Source: Spirogloea muscicola
Lineage: Eukaryota; Streptophyta; Zygnematophyceae; Spirogloeales; Spirogloeaceae
Length of the DNA: 63,763 nucleotides
Direction of reading: 5' to 3'
Assembly (NCBI GenBank): GCA_009602725.1
Contig: WELB01000003.1
Location: 1,014,784-1,078,546 of the forward strand
How positions within the stretch are numbered: the first letter of the stretch is position 1; every line of letters begins with the position of its first letter. Made by a program: the position numbers and the translations under genes. This document shows positions 35,847 to 47,345 of this stretch, in pieces. The notes under the pieces are model-generated. The model made no database searches. It worked only from the letters and a program-made list of their open reading frames with translations, and had not been told where the DNA came from.

Positions 35847-38800
35847 TTAGAACACCACGCAGTGGTAATGGCTGCAGGAGCAGTTATGGCCTGGAGGAGG
35901 TTCTGTTCGGCAAGAGCAACCAATGCCATCCTGCGATGGGCATCTCCCTCCTCCATCGCAGTAGCTGCAACATTCTGAGTCGCATGTTGGATCGCCGCAG
36001 AGGCTGTTGACCCGCTTGTAGTGGTCGAGCTTGCAGAATCCCTTGCTGGAGAACAATTTGGCACCTTGTCAGTACTGCGGGCTGTAACTTGTGCAGACTG
36101 GGATTAAGAAATTACAGCTTGATACTGCGACTAAGTAATGAGCATCAGTGGGCTCAAATGTCGACCAAGATTATTCGATGCGGATTCTTCTATCGTGAGG
36201 TGAGCCCATTGCAGATAGCAAGAACCAGTCGTATTTGGTTGCTTAGGTATCGCATGCAAGCATGCCAAGACCCCCTTTCATACGTGCACTTCCCGCTGAC
36301 GCAATCGGGGTGGTACTCAGTGTTGATTGCAGTAGTATTGCAAGGAGTGCCGTCTGCCAACAGCTTTAAGGTGCACTTGCCATTCCTGTAAGAAATTGAC
36401 CTCCAGCCAGTAGGTGTCAGTAGTCCACGACCGGACCCTGACAACTCAGCAAGACAGAGGTGCAGAACCATTACTTGTGGGCGTAAATTCCAGAAGATCT
36501 TCTGGTCTTGGCTGGAAGCAATTTTGATATCAATTTAGCCCACAAATTCTGTTCCCTACATGCAAGAAGCGGTGGCACAGCCTTTGTAAGCAGCAAGAGG
36601 GTAACCAGGGTCCATGGCACGTGTGCAACTAGCACCATCCAGAAGCAGGGCAATTTTGGCACAGGTGCCATTCCTGAAGGATAATCACCTTAAGCAAGTG
36701 GTGAACAACAGCTGCTGTAGAGGGGAAATCAGATCAAAATTCAAAGCAGATGGCACTTTCCACAAGTACACAGGCACATACGATTGGTCTGCATATAAGC
36801 CCCAGCATGTGTATGACTGTCATCAACCTCTGTGGGAAGGGAGATGGTACCTGCACTTCTGAGTGCTGCAAAAGTTCATTGCCAGAGATGTAGTCACAGG
36901 ATGCATTAGTTGTTGCAGTGTAGTTGTAGAGGCAATGACCAGCCGCACTGCCAACATCATCTCTCATTGATTTTAGTGCCTGGGAAGAGCAAAAGCTTGT
37001 GGCAGGTTGCATGCTTCGCATCCCGTGAATACATAGCTCATGAATACTGTAGCTGCAGCGTCATCTAATGACTGTGTGGTCAGCAATTGCTGTCTTACTC
37101 GCAGGTCCCCTTCAACTTGCACTGGACATTCTGGTAAAAGTCATCATGCCGTAGATATTCACATGAAGAACCAGCAGGACGGAAGCCATTGAGTGTACAC
37201 GACCCATTTCTGGGCCACCGAGCCAGCAACCAAATGAGCATGCATAGCGGTAATTTGATGCTGCATGCAAGATGACTTGTGACAGCTTTGTAAGAATTGG
37301 AAGTCTAAATTTCTGAAGTCTGTGTCCTGCCTAGCTGATGCACCAGATAAGTGGGTGCTTACGCTTGGCAGACAGCATGATAGCAATCCGAGTTGAGAGT
37401 TGGATCCTCCACGAAGCTACATGCTGAAATGTAGGGGTTGAGGGGACCTTGCACGCATGAACCATTTGTGCTGCAATATGCAAGAACACCACAGTAAGTA
37501 CTTCGTTACAATAGTTTATGTATGCTTCACTGAACATATCATTGCTCAGAGTACCTGTGTTGCTATAGCACGGCTGGTTACCCAGGGTAAAAGATGAACT
37601 TGGTGGGCAGTCATACTTGCAGATACAGTTGTTACAAGTTTCAACAGACAGCTCCTTTGCATAGCATAAGTTCCCGCCTGGACTCTCAGGAACTGGAGTG
37701 CACTTGCCGTGGCTGCCATAATCAACTCAGTGAAAGATTGTTAAGCTGCATGTTGTCAGGTCAAACCATATATTTAAAATGATGTCAATGTTTTGTATGA
37801 GTCCCGTATGAGCTCAACTTCATTACAAATTAATACAGGCTCAGAGTCCCAAGGGCCAGTAAGAAGCAGTTCTCACGAGTCACAAGTTGCGGTGTTGCAG
37901 AAGAAATTTGCCCCTGTGGAAGAGACAGAGCAATATCTGGCCTTGTAGAGCTTTGTCTGGCAGGTATTGTTGCTGCCAGCGCAGATGTCACAAGTAGCGC
38001 TAGTCAGAATCATTGCCAGGCTCATAGAAGCGGTGCAGTTGCATACTGCAGAACAGAAGCAGAGGAGCTTACACACAGTGGTTGTAGCCGCAGTTGGGAT
38101 CTGGGTAGCCAGTGCCGTATTCACAAGCCGAGTAGTCATCGCCAATGCAATCTGTGAAAGAAATATGGTGACAAGTACTGTGCGCACTCTTAGATAGTAA
38201 TTCAGAAAAGTCTATCCAGAGAGAGACTTGCATTATCTGAGATCCACCCAGCATTTTTTGCTCAATCGCACGGATGATGCTTACAACGCGTATTGTTGTA
38301 GAAGGAGCCGCACTCTTGTGCTGACCTCTGACCAAAAGAGTTGGCTCCAAAGCAATCTAGAAGGAAACGTGTAACGACACGTGGAGCTGTGATGAGCGGT
38401 TGTGGACCATTCAGGTAGTTTGAGGATACATCGAGTGTGTTCAATCCTGTCTGGTTGACGAGCTTCGTGATTGCAGCGGGGAAGGGCCCACGGAGGTTAT
38501 TCATTGACAGATTACTGCACCATAGGAACAAGTAATGTCAAAAGAAATCATCAACTGTAATGAATGCATACAGGCGTGAGCGATGTGAAGCCAGTTGAAG
38601 CAATGAAAGGCTGCCCACACGCACACTGGAAGCATGCTCCTGGCTACTCACAGCGACAAACACCGATGATGCAGTTGTGCGCGACAAGCATGCAACACGA
38701 CCCAAAGCATGTAGATGAAGCAGATGAAGCCAGAGCATGTAAGCTGCTTGTGATAGATTCGAGATGAGCGTCGTCCCTCACAGTTTCTTCAGCGCAGTCA

Positions 38801-41495
38801 GGTCACCGAACTTTGTAGGAATAGGGCCTGTCAGATTGTTTTGGTACAAGTACCTGGGGACGGGGCATATCCTTGGTTATCAGTATGCCCCAATTTTGAG
38901 ACCCTCTGCAAATCAGTATATAGAGTATTGGTCTTATTCGGCATGTAGGGCATCCTGCTTAGACTTATTTAATGACCATGAAGGCACTTCTGCGGCATGT
39001 GAAGGCAACTCATAGAAATGGCGGCATTGGACAAGCCCCTTGCTTTATAGGATGGGTGCACAATCATACAGACAATCAGCATACATGATTCCAAGTTTTT
39101 TGAGGCTGCCCAGGTTGGTGGGGATGCTACCAGTCAGCATGTTCACAGAAAGGTCCCTGCATGCACGCACTAATAGCACTTCAGCTCGAGTACTGCAAAA
39201 CGACATGGGTCAGGATTCAGAAAGAGGTTCACATCACAATGTCCAATTCATAACATGCACACTGAGCACAGCGGATTTTAACACTGTTCCCGTGCCATGT
39301 TGTCTCAAAGAGACTGTAAGCCTTTCCACGTTAAGCAAATTCAAAGGTTGTGGAGGGTAAGCAAACGTACAAGACTGTAAGATTGACAATCCTGCCTATG
39401 CCATAGGTGATGCTGCCGGTGAGCTTGTTTCGTGCAACCTGTCTGTGCAGATGTAATCAATACCGCAATGTCATTACTTACAGAAGGCTGGTAAGCTGGA
39501 AACCAACTTAATGTGCAATATTGATGTCAGCACTAGACTATGTACTCTCTAACATCCTATACCTACTACAAAACATAAGGATAAATGTAGATGCACTGAC
39601 AGCTTGGAGAGATGTGTCAATTTCTCCAGTCCAGAAGGAATGAGTCCTGTGAAGCGGTTGTTGTCCACAATGCTGCTTAGAAGAGGAACAAATATAAGTT
39701 CAGTCAATGAGTCCTTCAGTAGACAATGAGGATGACCGAAAGCTTGTCTGAGAATCAAAAGGGAACTCCTCCATGATGGGCGCTGATATGCTCTTGGACT
39801 GGTAAACAGATGCACATCACGCTTTGATTTGCAGCTATCATACTATGACCAACTTAGCATTACACAGACGCCCTCATCTGACTGCATCCTAACAATATGT
39901 GATGATAATGTAGGGTGTCGCGGTATAGTCACGGGCGGAGATTACAAGGTGACAAGAGATGAGAGGTTGTTGATGGCCGTCGGTATGCTCCCATTCATCT
40001 GGTTGTTGGCAAGATGACTACATGCACCAGTTGCAGCCACATAAACAATCACCACATGTCTCAGCACTCTTGATTGTATCAGAAGTGGGGTTAAGTGTGA
40101 AGCATGCAGACTTTCTCTTTGCTGACGTATGATGTGCTTCTGAGATTGACATCTTCCTGGAGCACTCACATGAGTTCCAGCTTGGCTAAGCGACCAATCG
40201 TCAGAGGTATAAACCCTGTGAGCATGTTGTTATCAACATTCGTGCATGGACGTCGTCAAATGCTTGAATGAATACCAAAGAAGACTTGGGCTGATTGTGC
40301 CAACATAATGGATAGCTTCCAAGAGAAGCCTGAAGGGTGCTTCAGTCAAGGCATTTGACGTACTTGTGCAGTGAGAAGGAATGGAAGGCTAGATGTTGCA
40401 CAGTGGAAGAGCAAAGTATCAATTGTGTAGTTGTGACACCTACAGCAGGACAAGGTTGAGGAGATTCCCGATAGTGGTCGGAAGAGGTCCCTTCAGCAGG
40501 TTGTCCTGCAGGTGTCTGTATCATCATACAGCGAAGGCAGCGTAAGCCTGCCATCTGCACGGCTTCAGACTTGCCAGGAATACAATCTGTCACTGCTAAA
40601 AGCTTTCGAACTAGCACTGACCGCTGCTGAAGCCCTTCAGGTGGGAGGACATGACTAGTGAGAAGAGACACAGTGACATCAATTCAGTCAAGTCGACCTA
40701 TTTCGAATGTAGGTAAGTGTTGACAACTGGCCCGAGATAATATTACATTCACACATTCCTGGCCCAGGTAGTCCTCGGAGCATACAGTGTGACAAGATTG
40801 CTCAGGTTGCCAATACTGGGAGCAATGGTCCCGTTCAACTTCAGGCCTGCCAACTCCCTGCAGACAGGCGACAAGCACAATTGATCCCACAGGGTCACAC
40901 GCACATAAACGTCAATCAGCCCTGCCATCAGGCTAGATATGGTCGAAGCACCAGAGGAGCCGCAAGGGCGGCCCACATGTCACCAAGGTCGACAAAGCTG
41001 GCTTTGCCGCTTACAAGACCGATACCCTGTTTGTGGAATCGCAGGAGACTCCGAGCCAGCCAGAGCATGGGTTGGACCCCGTCCACGAAGAAAGAAGTGG
41101 AGGGCTCAGAAAGTTTGCTTTGAGGTCCAGAAGTACGCCAGCTGCATATGTTTGACAGAAAGCAACCCTATCAGAGGAGCAACCCAGTGGTACAAGCCCT
41201 TGGTCTTCGAAAAAGCAAGCCTGGTGTGGCGTCCTGTACGAGCGGGCCAACTCACAGTCTGGATTGACTGGCAGAAGCAGTCGCCGTCTTGATTCCTGGC
41301 CTTGCACTGCTGGTCCCTGGTGTCACAAAAAGCGAGCCAGCACTCAGCCAGTGGTGGCATGACAGGTGAGACCAGCCTTGTGAGGTAGTAATTGCTTCCA
41401 GCAGAGAGAACGCAACCAGAACAGAGATACATTTGAGGTTTTACAATGAGAGCCACCAGCGCAGAGGTGGATGTACTACAGACAGTGAGGCTCAA
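35847..41495 (-). CDS. Secreted LRR protein with a C-terminal Cys-rich repeat array
   Basis: Predicted extracellular protein. A hydrophobic signal-like start (LTVCSTSTSALVALI, about 41490-41450) is followed by an LRRNT exon at 41141-41026 (GVLLDLKANFLSPPLLSSW, then NPCSGWLGVSCDS). Plant-type LRRs come one per exon: near 40830 (LKLNGTIAPSIGNLSNLVTL), 40490 (DNLLKGPLPTTIGNL), 40200, 39990 (NNQMNGSIPTAINNL), 39640 (NNRFTGLIPSGLEKLTHL), 39420 (RNKLTGSITYGIGRI), 39110, 38830 (NNLTGPIPTKFGDL) and 38490 (NNLRGPFPAAITKL). From about 38160 down there are single-exon Cys-rich modules of about 40 residues with the pattern NGxC...DGxxC...C...C, for example NGTCAKIALLLDGASC (36640) and NGKCTLKLLADGTPC (36390). 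The last exon ends HNCSCSHYHCVVF, TAA at 35847. Not all small exons were placed. No kinase domain is seen. Confidence 0.75.
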
Positions 41496-41767
41496 GCAGG
41501 TAGGAATGGTAAATCACAGTAAAGTAAAGGTTCGATATTTACAAGAAGGGTGCAAGCGCAGAGACTGAGATTGACGTGTTAGTTAAAAGAATGACATTTT
41601 GCTTGGACATGATTGGTGCAAACCAGTGACTCAGGACGCCAACCACTTGCTGTGACGCCTTCAGCATCTGCAAATAACCGGAACAACAAAGTCACATTGA
41701 TTCCTGAAGTACAATGCTCGCTGCAGGAAGACGTGTGCGTGCAGGAAAGAGCACGAAGAAGTGCGAG

Positions 41768-41880
41768 TCAAGGAGTGCGAGCAAGCGCCTATGTGGACTT
41801 GTGTATCTCTCTCTCTCTGTCTCTCTGTTTTTCCCCTCTTTGCTTGCAAATCCACATAGGCGCTTGCTCGCACTCCTTGA
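41768..41880. repeat. Long perfect hairpin, 30-bp arms
   Basis: 41768-41797 (starting TCAAGGAGTGCGAGCAAGCG) is the exact reverse complement of 41851-41880, with a 53-base CT-rich loop. It stands directly left of the (GA)n tract and a gap. Confidence 0.92.
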
Positions 41881-41897
41881 GAGAGATATACACAGAT

Positions 41898-41902
41898 GGA
41901 GA

Positions 41903-41990
<88 letters not shown>

Positions 41991-41991
41991 N
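41898..41991. repeat. (GA)n microsatellite ending in a gap
   Basis: About 92 bases of near-pure GA end at the single N at 41991. The repeat probably stopped the assembly, so its true length and what lies beyond are unknown. Confidence 0.95.
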
Positions 41992-42467
41992 AGCCCAGCT
42001 CAGCGCGCCAGCGCAGGCAGCGGCAGGCCACCAGGGCCGTGGCGAGAGAGGCGCTAACCGTGGCGGCGCAGCGGGCGTGGAGGCTGCGGTAGGCGGCGAA
42101 GGCGGCGGCCAGGGCCCGGCTGGGCGGCCCGCGCTCGGGCGTGCGGTAGCAGTGCTGCTCCCGGCGGCTCCAGCACGCCGCGTACTCGCTGTCGGCCCCC
42201 GGCGAAGCCTCCCGCGGGCGGCGCGCCCACGCCTGCCACTCGGGCGACTCCACGCCGCCGCTGGCCTCGCAGTCTGCGCCAACACGGCGGCGGGGCCGTC
42301 AGCTGCGGAGCTCCAGGGCCAAGGCGGTGCGGCGACGGCCGAGGATTACCGGCTAGATGGGGCTCGAGGTCGGCGTCGGCATCTGCATCGGGAGCTGCGT
42401 AGGGCTCCGGATCGGCGGCGGCGGCGGCGGCGGCGAGGAGCGCAGCGAAGAGCAGCGGCGCCGCCAT
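41992..42467 (-). CDS. GT37 (xyloglucan-type) fucosyltransferase-like gene, N-terminal fragment
   Basis: Exon 1, 42467-42350, codes for a signal peptide or signal anchor (MAAPLLFAALLAAAAAAADP) followed by an Asp/Ala spacer. Exon 2, 42273-41992, joins in phase: DCEASGGVESPEWQAWARR, then YAACWSRREQHCYRTPERG, PPSRALAAAFAAYRSLHARC and CRCLRWRAELG. The spacing C.SR..Q..YR...... PS..L...L..Y..LH.RC....C+.L.W resembles the start of the XG_FTase (GT37) domain of Golgi fucosyltransferases, where a GLGNR motif should follow. That part is cut off by the gap and (GA)n tract. Family call is from pattern memory and moderate. The opposite strand is also open because of GC bias. Confidence 0.45.
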
Positions 42468-42579
42468 GGCGGAGCGGCGGGCGGCGGCGACGGCGGTGGG
42501 CGGGGGAACTGGACGTCGTTGGAATTGGCCTCCCATTCAATATCATGCGCACAGCGCGCCTTCTCTCGTTGTTGAGAGA

Positions 42580-43009
42580 TGGAGGGCTCGGTTTAATCTA
42601 CGCTTGTAGGCCCCTCCAAACCTTTTGTAGATTCTTTCTGGGCTGGCTTTTCGCAGCCCTTGCCCCCGTTGGGAGTGCCACTTCTTTCCTTTCTTCAAAA
42701 ACCAATCAACTAAAGACATGAATTTCCTTGTTGTATTGTCAAATATGTATAAAAATTTGGGGGGGGGGTAGTCGAGGCGGGCGGGAAATCCAGATTGTTC
42801 TGCGAGCGGGGGACGCAGGCGCTCTGCGGAGCCCCTTGCAGCCGCAGGATGATCCACATCCGGCGGTGCTGAGTCCGCGGCAGCACGCCCAGCCGGCCTG
42901 CCGGCCCTCGCTGCCCGGCGGGAGACACGGGCCGGCCGGCAGGCTCGCCGCCGAGTGGCAGCCCGTGATGGGACCCACTACTCGTCTGCGTGCATCCGGC
43001 GTGCCTATT
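42580..43009. other. Dispersed-repeat copy and satellite border
   Basis: A family A-like core (TGGGCTGGCTTTTCGCAGCC, about 42638-42660) is followed by CCCCCGTTGGGAGTGCCAC. The same segment recurs in reverse at about 55805-55858 and, diverged, at 47889-47945. A G9 run at about 42762-42770 precedes the satellite. No gene seen. Confidence 0.5.
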
Positions 43010-46000
43010 TAAAGCAGCGCCAGGTGGCAATTTGGCCAAAGCGGATGCCGCCCATCCCAGGGCGTACCGCCAAAGATACCAACATCCGTCCAGGTTCCGC
43101 GATGGAATCTCAATCGGCCCTGCGGAATCCGGCACGCCGTGAAGGCAGCGCCTGGTGAGGATAAGGGCGGGCCAGGTGATGCCGAACCCAGGTCACACCG
43201 CTTAAGATCCCCACTTATCGTTCAGATGGGAATCTCAATCGTCTGCAGCATCCGGCATATCGTAAAGGCAGCGCCTGGCGACACTGAAGCAAGCCCGGGT
43301 GAAGCCGACCCCAGGCAGTCTCGTCAAAGATCCTCAGATGCGTCAAGGTTCTCGATATAGAATCTCACTCGTCTGCGGCATCCGGCGTGCCGTAAAGGCA
43401 GCTCCTGGCGATAACGAAGCCGGGCCGATTGAAGCCGACCCCAGGTAGCTTCGCCAGAGATCCCCACATTCGTCCTGGATTTCCTTATGGAATCTCAATC
43501 GTCTGCGGCATCTGTGCGTCTGGGGTCCGCATTTTCGGTTCCGGTCTCGTACTCTGCAGGCACTGCCCTAAGCACAGCCGGATGCCACAGACGATTGAGA
43601 TTCCATCAGGAAACCTGGACGAATGAGGGGATCTCTGGGGAGGCGACCTAGTGTCGGCTTCACCCGGCCCGGCCTTATTGTCGCCAGGGCGCTGCCTTTA
43701 CGGCACGTCGGATGCCGCAGACGATTGAGGTTCTCATCAGGAATGGTTGACGATATGCGATTGGATTCGGGGTCGGCAACACATGGTCCGGCATCACCAT
43801 CATCAGGCGCTGCCTTTACGGCACGCCGGATGCCGCAGGCGATTGAGGTTCCATCACGGAACCTGGACGCATGTTGGTATCTTTGGCGGTGCGACCTGGG
43901 GAGGCCGACGTCCGGTCCAGCCTGGTTGCCACCTGGCGCTGCTTCGACGTCACGCCGGATGCATGCAGACGAGTAGAGGATTCTATCACGGGCTGCCACG
44001 CGGCGGCGACGATGCCGGCAGCGCCTGGTGAAGCTAAGGTCGGGGGGTTGGCTTCACCCCGGTCTGGCCCCAGTGTCGCCAGGCTCTCGCTGCCTTTTCA
44101 GCAACCCCGGATGCCGCAGACGATTTAAGATTTCCAACACCGAACCTAGACGCACGTCGGGATCTATGAATGGCGCAGCCTGGGGTCGGCCACACCCGGT
44201 CGGGCACCAGAGTCGCTAGGCGTTGCCTTCACGGCACCGCGGATGCCGCAGACGATTGAAGCTTATATCACGTTACCTTGGCGCACGTTAAAATTTCTGC
44301 CGGTCTTAGTGTTGCCAGGCGCTGCCTTCACGGAACCCCGGATGCCGCAGACGATTGAAGATTTACATCACGATTGAAGATTTACATCACGAGACCCTTA
44401 TGCATGTGGGGATCTTTGACTACGCGCAAGCAGGAAAGATGCCATCACCAAAAAACAGATGCACGTGGGCATCCATGAGCGCACATTGACGGTTGCGGGC
44501 GGGGATCGGTTACACCCGGTCTGGCCCCAGTGTCACCAGGCGTGCCTTTACGGCAACCCGGATGCCGCAGACGATTAGATTCCAGCACGATACCTCAATG
44601 CAAGTTGGAAACATTGACGGCGCGGCCTGGGGGCGGCCTCACCCGGTCATCGGATGCCGCAGACGATAGAAGATTCCAACACCGAATGTGAACGCACTTC
44701 GGAATGTATGAACGGCGCACCAGGGGTCGGCCTCACCCGGTCGGGCCCCAGGATCGCCAGGCGCTGCCTTCACGGATGCCGCAGAAGATTGATGCTAATA
44801 TTACGATACCTTGACGCACGTTAAAACTTCTGCCGGCGCAAGCTGGGGTCGGCCCCACCCGGTCCGGTCTCAGTGTCGCCAGGCGCTCGCTGCCTTCACG
44901 AAACCCCGAATGCCGCAGACGATTCAAGATAATAGCAAGATACTCTGATGCACGTGGGAATGTTTGACGGCGTCGCCAGGCGCTGCCTTCACAACAAGCC
45001 GGATTCCGCAGACGATAAAAGATTCCATCACGAAAGCTAGACGCCAGTTGGGCTCGATTACGGCTCGACCTGGGGTCGGCTTGATCGGGTCTGGCCTCAG
45101 TGTCGCCAGGCGCTGCCTTTACGGCACGCCAGATACCGCACCGCAGAAAATTGAGACTCCGCACCTTGACGCAGGTGGGCATCTGTGATGGTCAAACCGG
45201 GGGTCGGTTTCACCCGGTTCAGTCCTGGTGTTGTCAGTCCGGATGCCGCAGACGATCAAAGAGTCTATCACGATACATTGACGCAAGCTGGGATCTCTGA
45301 CCGCGCGGACTGGGGTCGGCCTCATCCAGTTTGGCCCCAAATGCGCCAGCCGACACTGGGGCCGAATCGGGTGAAGCCGACCCCTGGCCGAGCCGTCATA
45401 GATCCCCAGTTGCGTCCAGGTTTTAAGATTGAATCTTGAATCGCTGCAAAATCCGGCGTGCCGTAAAGGCAGCGGCAGTCCACGCTGGGGCCGGATTGGG
45501 TGAAGCCGACCCCTGGCCGAGCCGTCATTGATCCCCACTTGCGTCCAGGTTCAAGATTGAATCTTGAGTCGTCTGCAACATCCGGCGTGCCGTAAAGGCA
45601 GCGCCAGGCCACGCTGGGGCCGGATTGGGTGAAGCCGACTCGAGTCCGCGCCGTTAAAGATCCCAACGTGCGTTAACATATCGTAATGGACTCTACAATC
45701 GCTTGCGGCTTCTGGCGTGCCGTGAAGGCAGCGGTTGGCAACACCGGGACCGAACCGGGTGAAGCCGTGCCCCGGTTGCACCGTCATAGATTCCCACGTG
45801 CGTCAAGGTTTCTTTGATGGAATCTCAATCGTCTGCGGTATCTGGCGTGAAGGCAGCGCCTGGCGACATTGACGCCGGACCGGACCAAGCCAACCCCAGG
45901 TCGGGCCGTGATGATCCCAACTGGCGTCTAGCTTTCGTGATGAAAAAATTCTGCCGTCTGCGGAATCCGGCTTGGTGTGAAGGCAGCGCCTGGCGACGCT

Positions 46001-47345
46001 AGGGGCAGGACCGGGTGGGGCCGATCCAAGGCCGCGCCGTCAAAGATCCCCACGTGCATCAGGGTATCGTGAAGTATTCTTGAATCGTCTGCGGCATGCG
46101 GGGGTTTTGTTAGGCAGCGCCTGACGACACTGGGACCGGACCGGGTGGGGCCGACCCCAGGGTGCGCCGGCAGAATCGTCAACGTGCGTCAAGGTATCGT
46201 GATATATATAAGCTTCAATCGTCTGCGGCATCCGGGGTTGCCGTTGAAGGCAGCGACTGGCGACTCTAGGGCCCGACCGGGTGAGACACGCCTCTAGAAA
46301 TCCCCATGTGCGTCAAGGTATCGTGATGGAATCTTCAATCGTCTGCGGCGTCCGGCTTGCCCGAAAGGCTGCGCCTTGCGAAGCTGGAACCGGACCTGGT
46401 GATGCCGACCCCAGGCCAAGCCGTCACAGATCCCCATGTGCGTCCCGGTTCCGTGACGGAATAGTGAATCGTTTGCGGCATCCGGCGTGCCGTAAAGGCA
46501 GTGCCTGGTGACCTTGAGGCCAAACTGGATGAAGCCTACCCCAGTTCACAGATCCCCACGGGCCCAAAAAACCGTGATGGAATTTTAAATCGTCTGCGGC
46601 ATCCGGGGTGTCTAAAAGGCAGTCCCTGGCGACACCTAGGCCGGCCCGGGTTGAGCCGACACCAGGCGATACAGTCCATGATCCCCACGTGCGTTGGTTC
46701 GCTTGTGGGAATCGTCTGCGGCATCCGGGGTGCCGTAAAGGCAGCGCCTGGCGACACTGGGGCCGGACGGGGTGAAGCCGACCCCCGGCTGCACCGTCAT
46801 AGATTCCCTTGTGCGTTCATAGACCCCCACTTGCATCGGGGTTCGGTGATGAACTTTTAATCGTCTGCAGCATCTGGCGTGCTGTGAAGGCAGCGCCTGG
46901 AGACAATGAGGCCGGCCCGGGTGGAGCCGACCCCAAGTCGCTACGCTAAGGATCCCCATTCGCGTCAAGGTTTCGATAAAAAATCTTGAGCGTCTGCGAT
47001 ATGCCATAAAGGTAGCGCCTGGCTACGATGGGGCCGGACCGGTTGAAGCTGACCCCAGATCTTGGCGACAAAGATCCCCACATGCGTCGGGATATCTTCT
47101 GCGGAATCTTCAATCGTCTGCGGCATCCGGCGCACCAGGCAGCCCCTGGCGACACTGAAGCCGGACCGGGTAAAGCCGACACCGGGTTGCACCGTCATAG
47201 ATACCCACGGGCGTCCAGGATCGGTGATGGAATCTTCAGTCGTCTGTGGCATCCGGCTTGCCATCAAGGCAGCACCTGGTGACGATGGGGTCGGACCGGG
47301 TGACGCCGACCCCGGTTCGCACCGCCTCGTTCCCCACGTACGTCC
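43010..47345. repeat. Degenerate ~130-bp satellite array with two orientation switches
   Basis: About 30 or more diverged copies of a unit of roughly 120-135 bp. Each carries GTCTGCGGCATCCGG, AAAGGCAGCGCCTGGCGAC, GTGAAGCCGACCCCAGG and GATCCCCACGTGCGTC in that order. Units are forward from about 43090 to 43560, reversed (CCGGATGCCGCAGACGATTG form) from about 43560 to 45330, and forward again to 47345. Landmark spacing in the first forward block is about 124, 132 and 130. No open frame persists across units. The array looks like satellite DNA whose middle block was inverted. Confidence 0.92.

Noticed and set aside
42054-42536. Continuous 160-residue minus-strand frame over the GT37-like region
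   Set aside because: A two-exon model in another frame gives a signal peptide plus family-like Cys/Tyr/Leu-His spacing; the continuous frame is Pro/Arg-rich and meaningless.
43010-47345. Satellite array considered as a CRISPR array
   Set aside because: Units are long and diverged throughout, with no constant repeat and variable spacer pattern, and the setting is eukaryotic.
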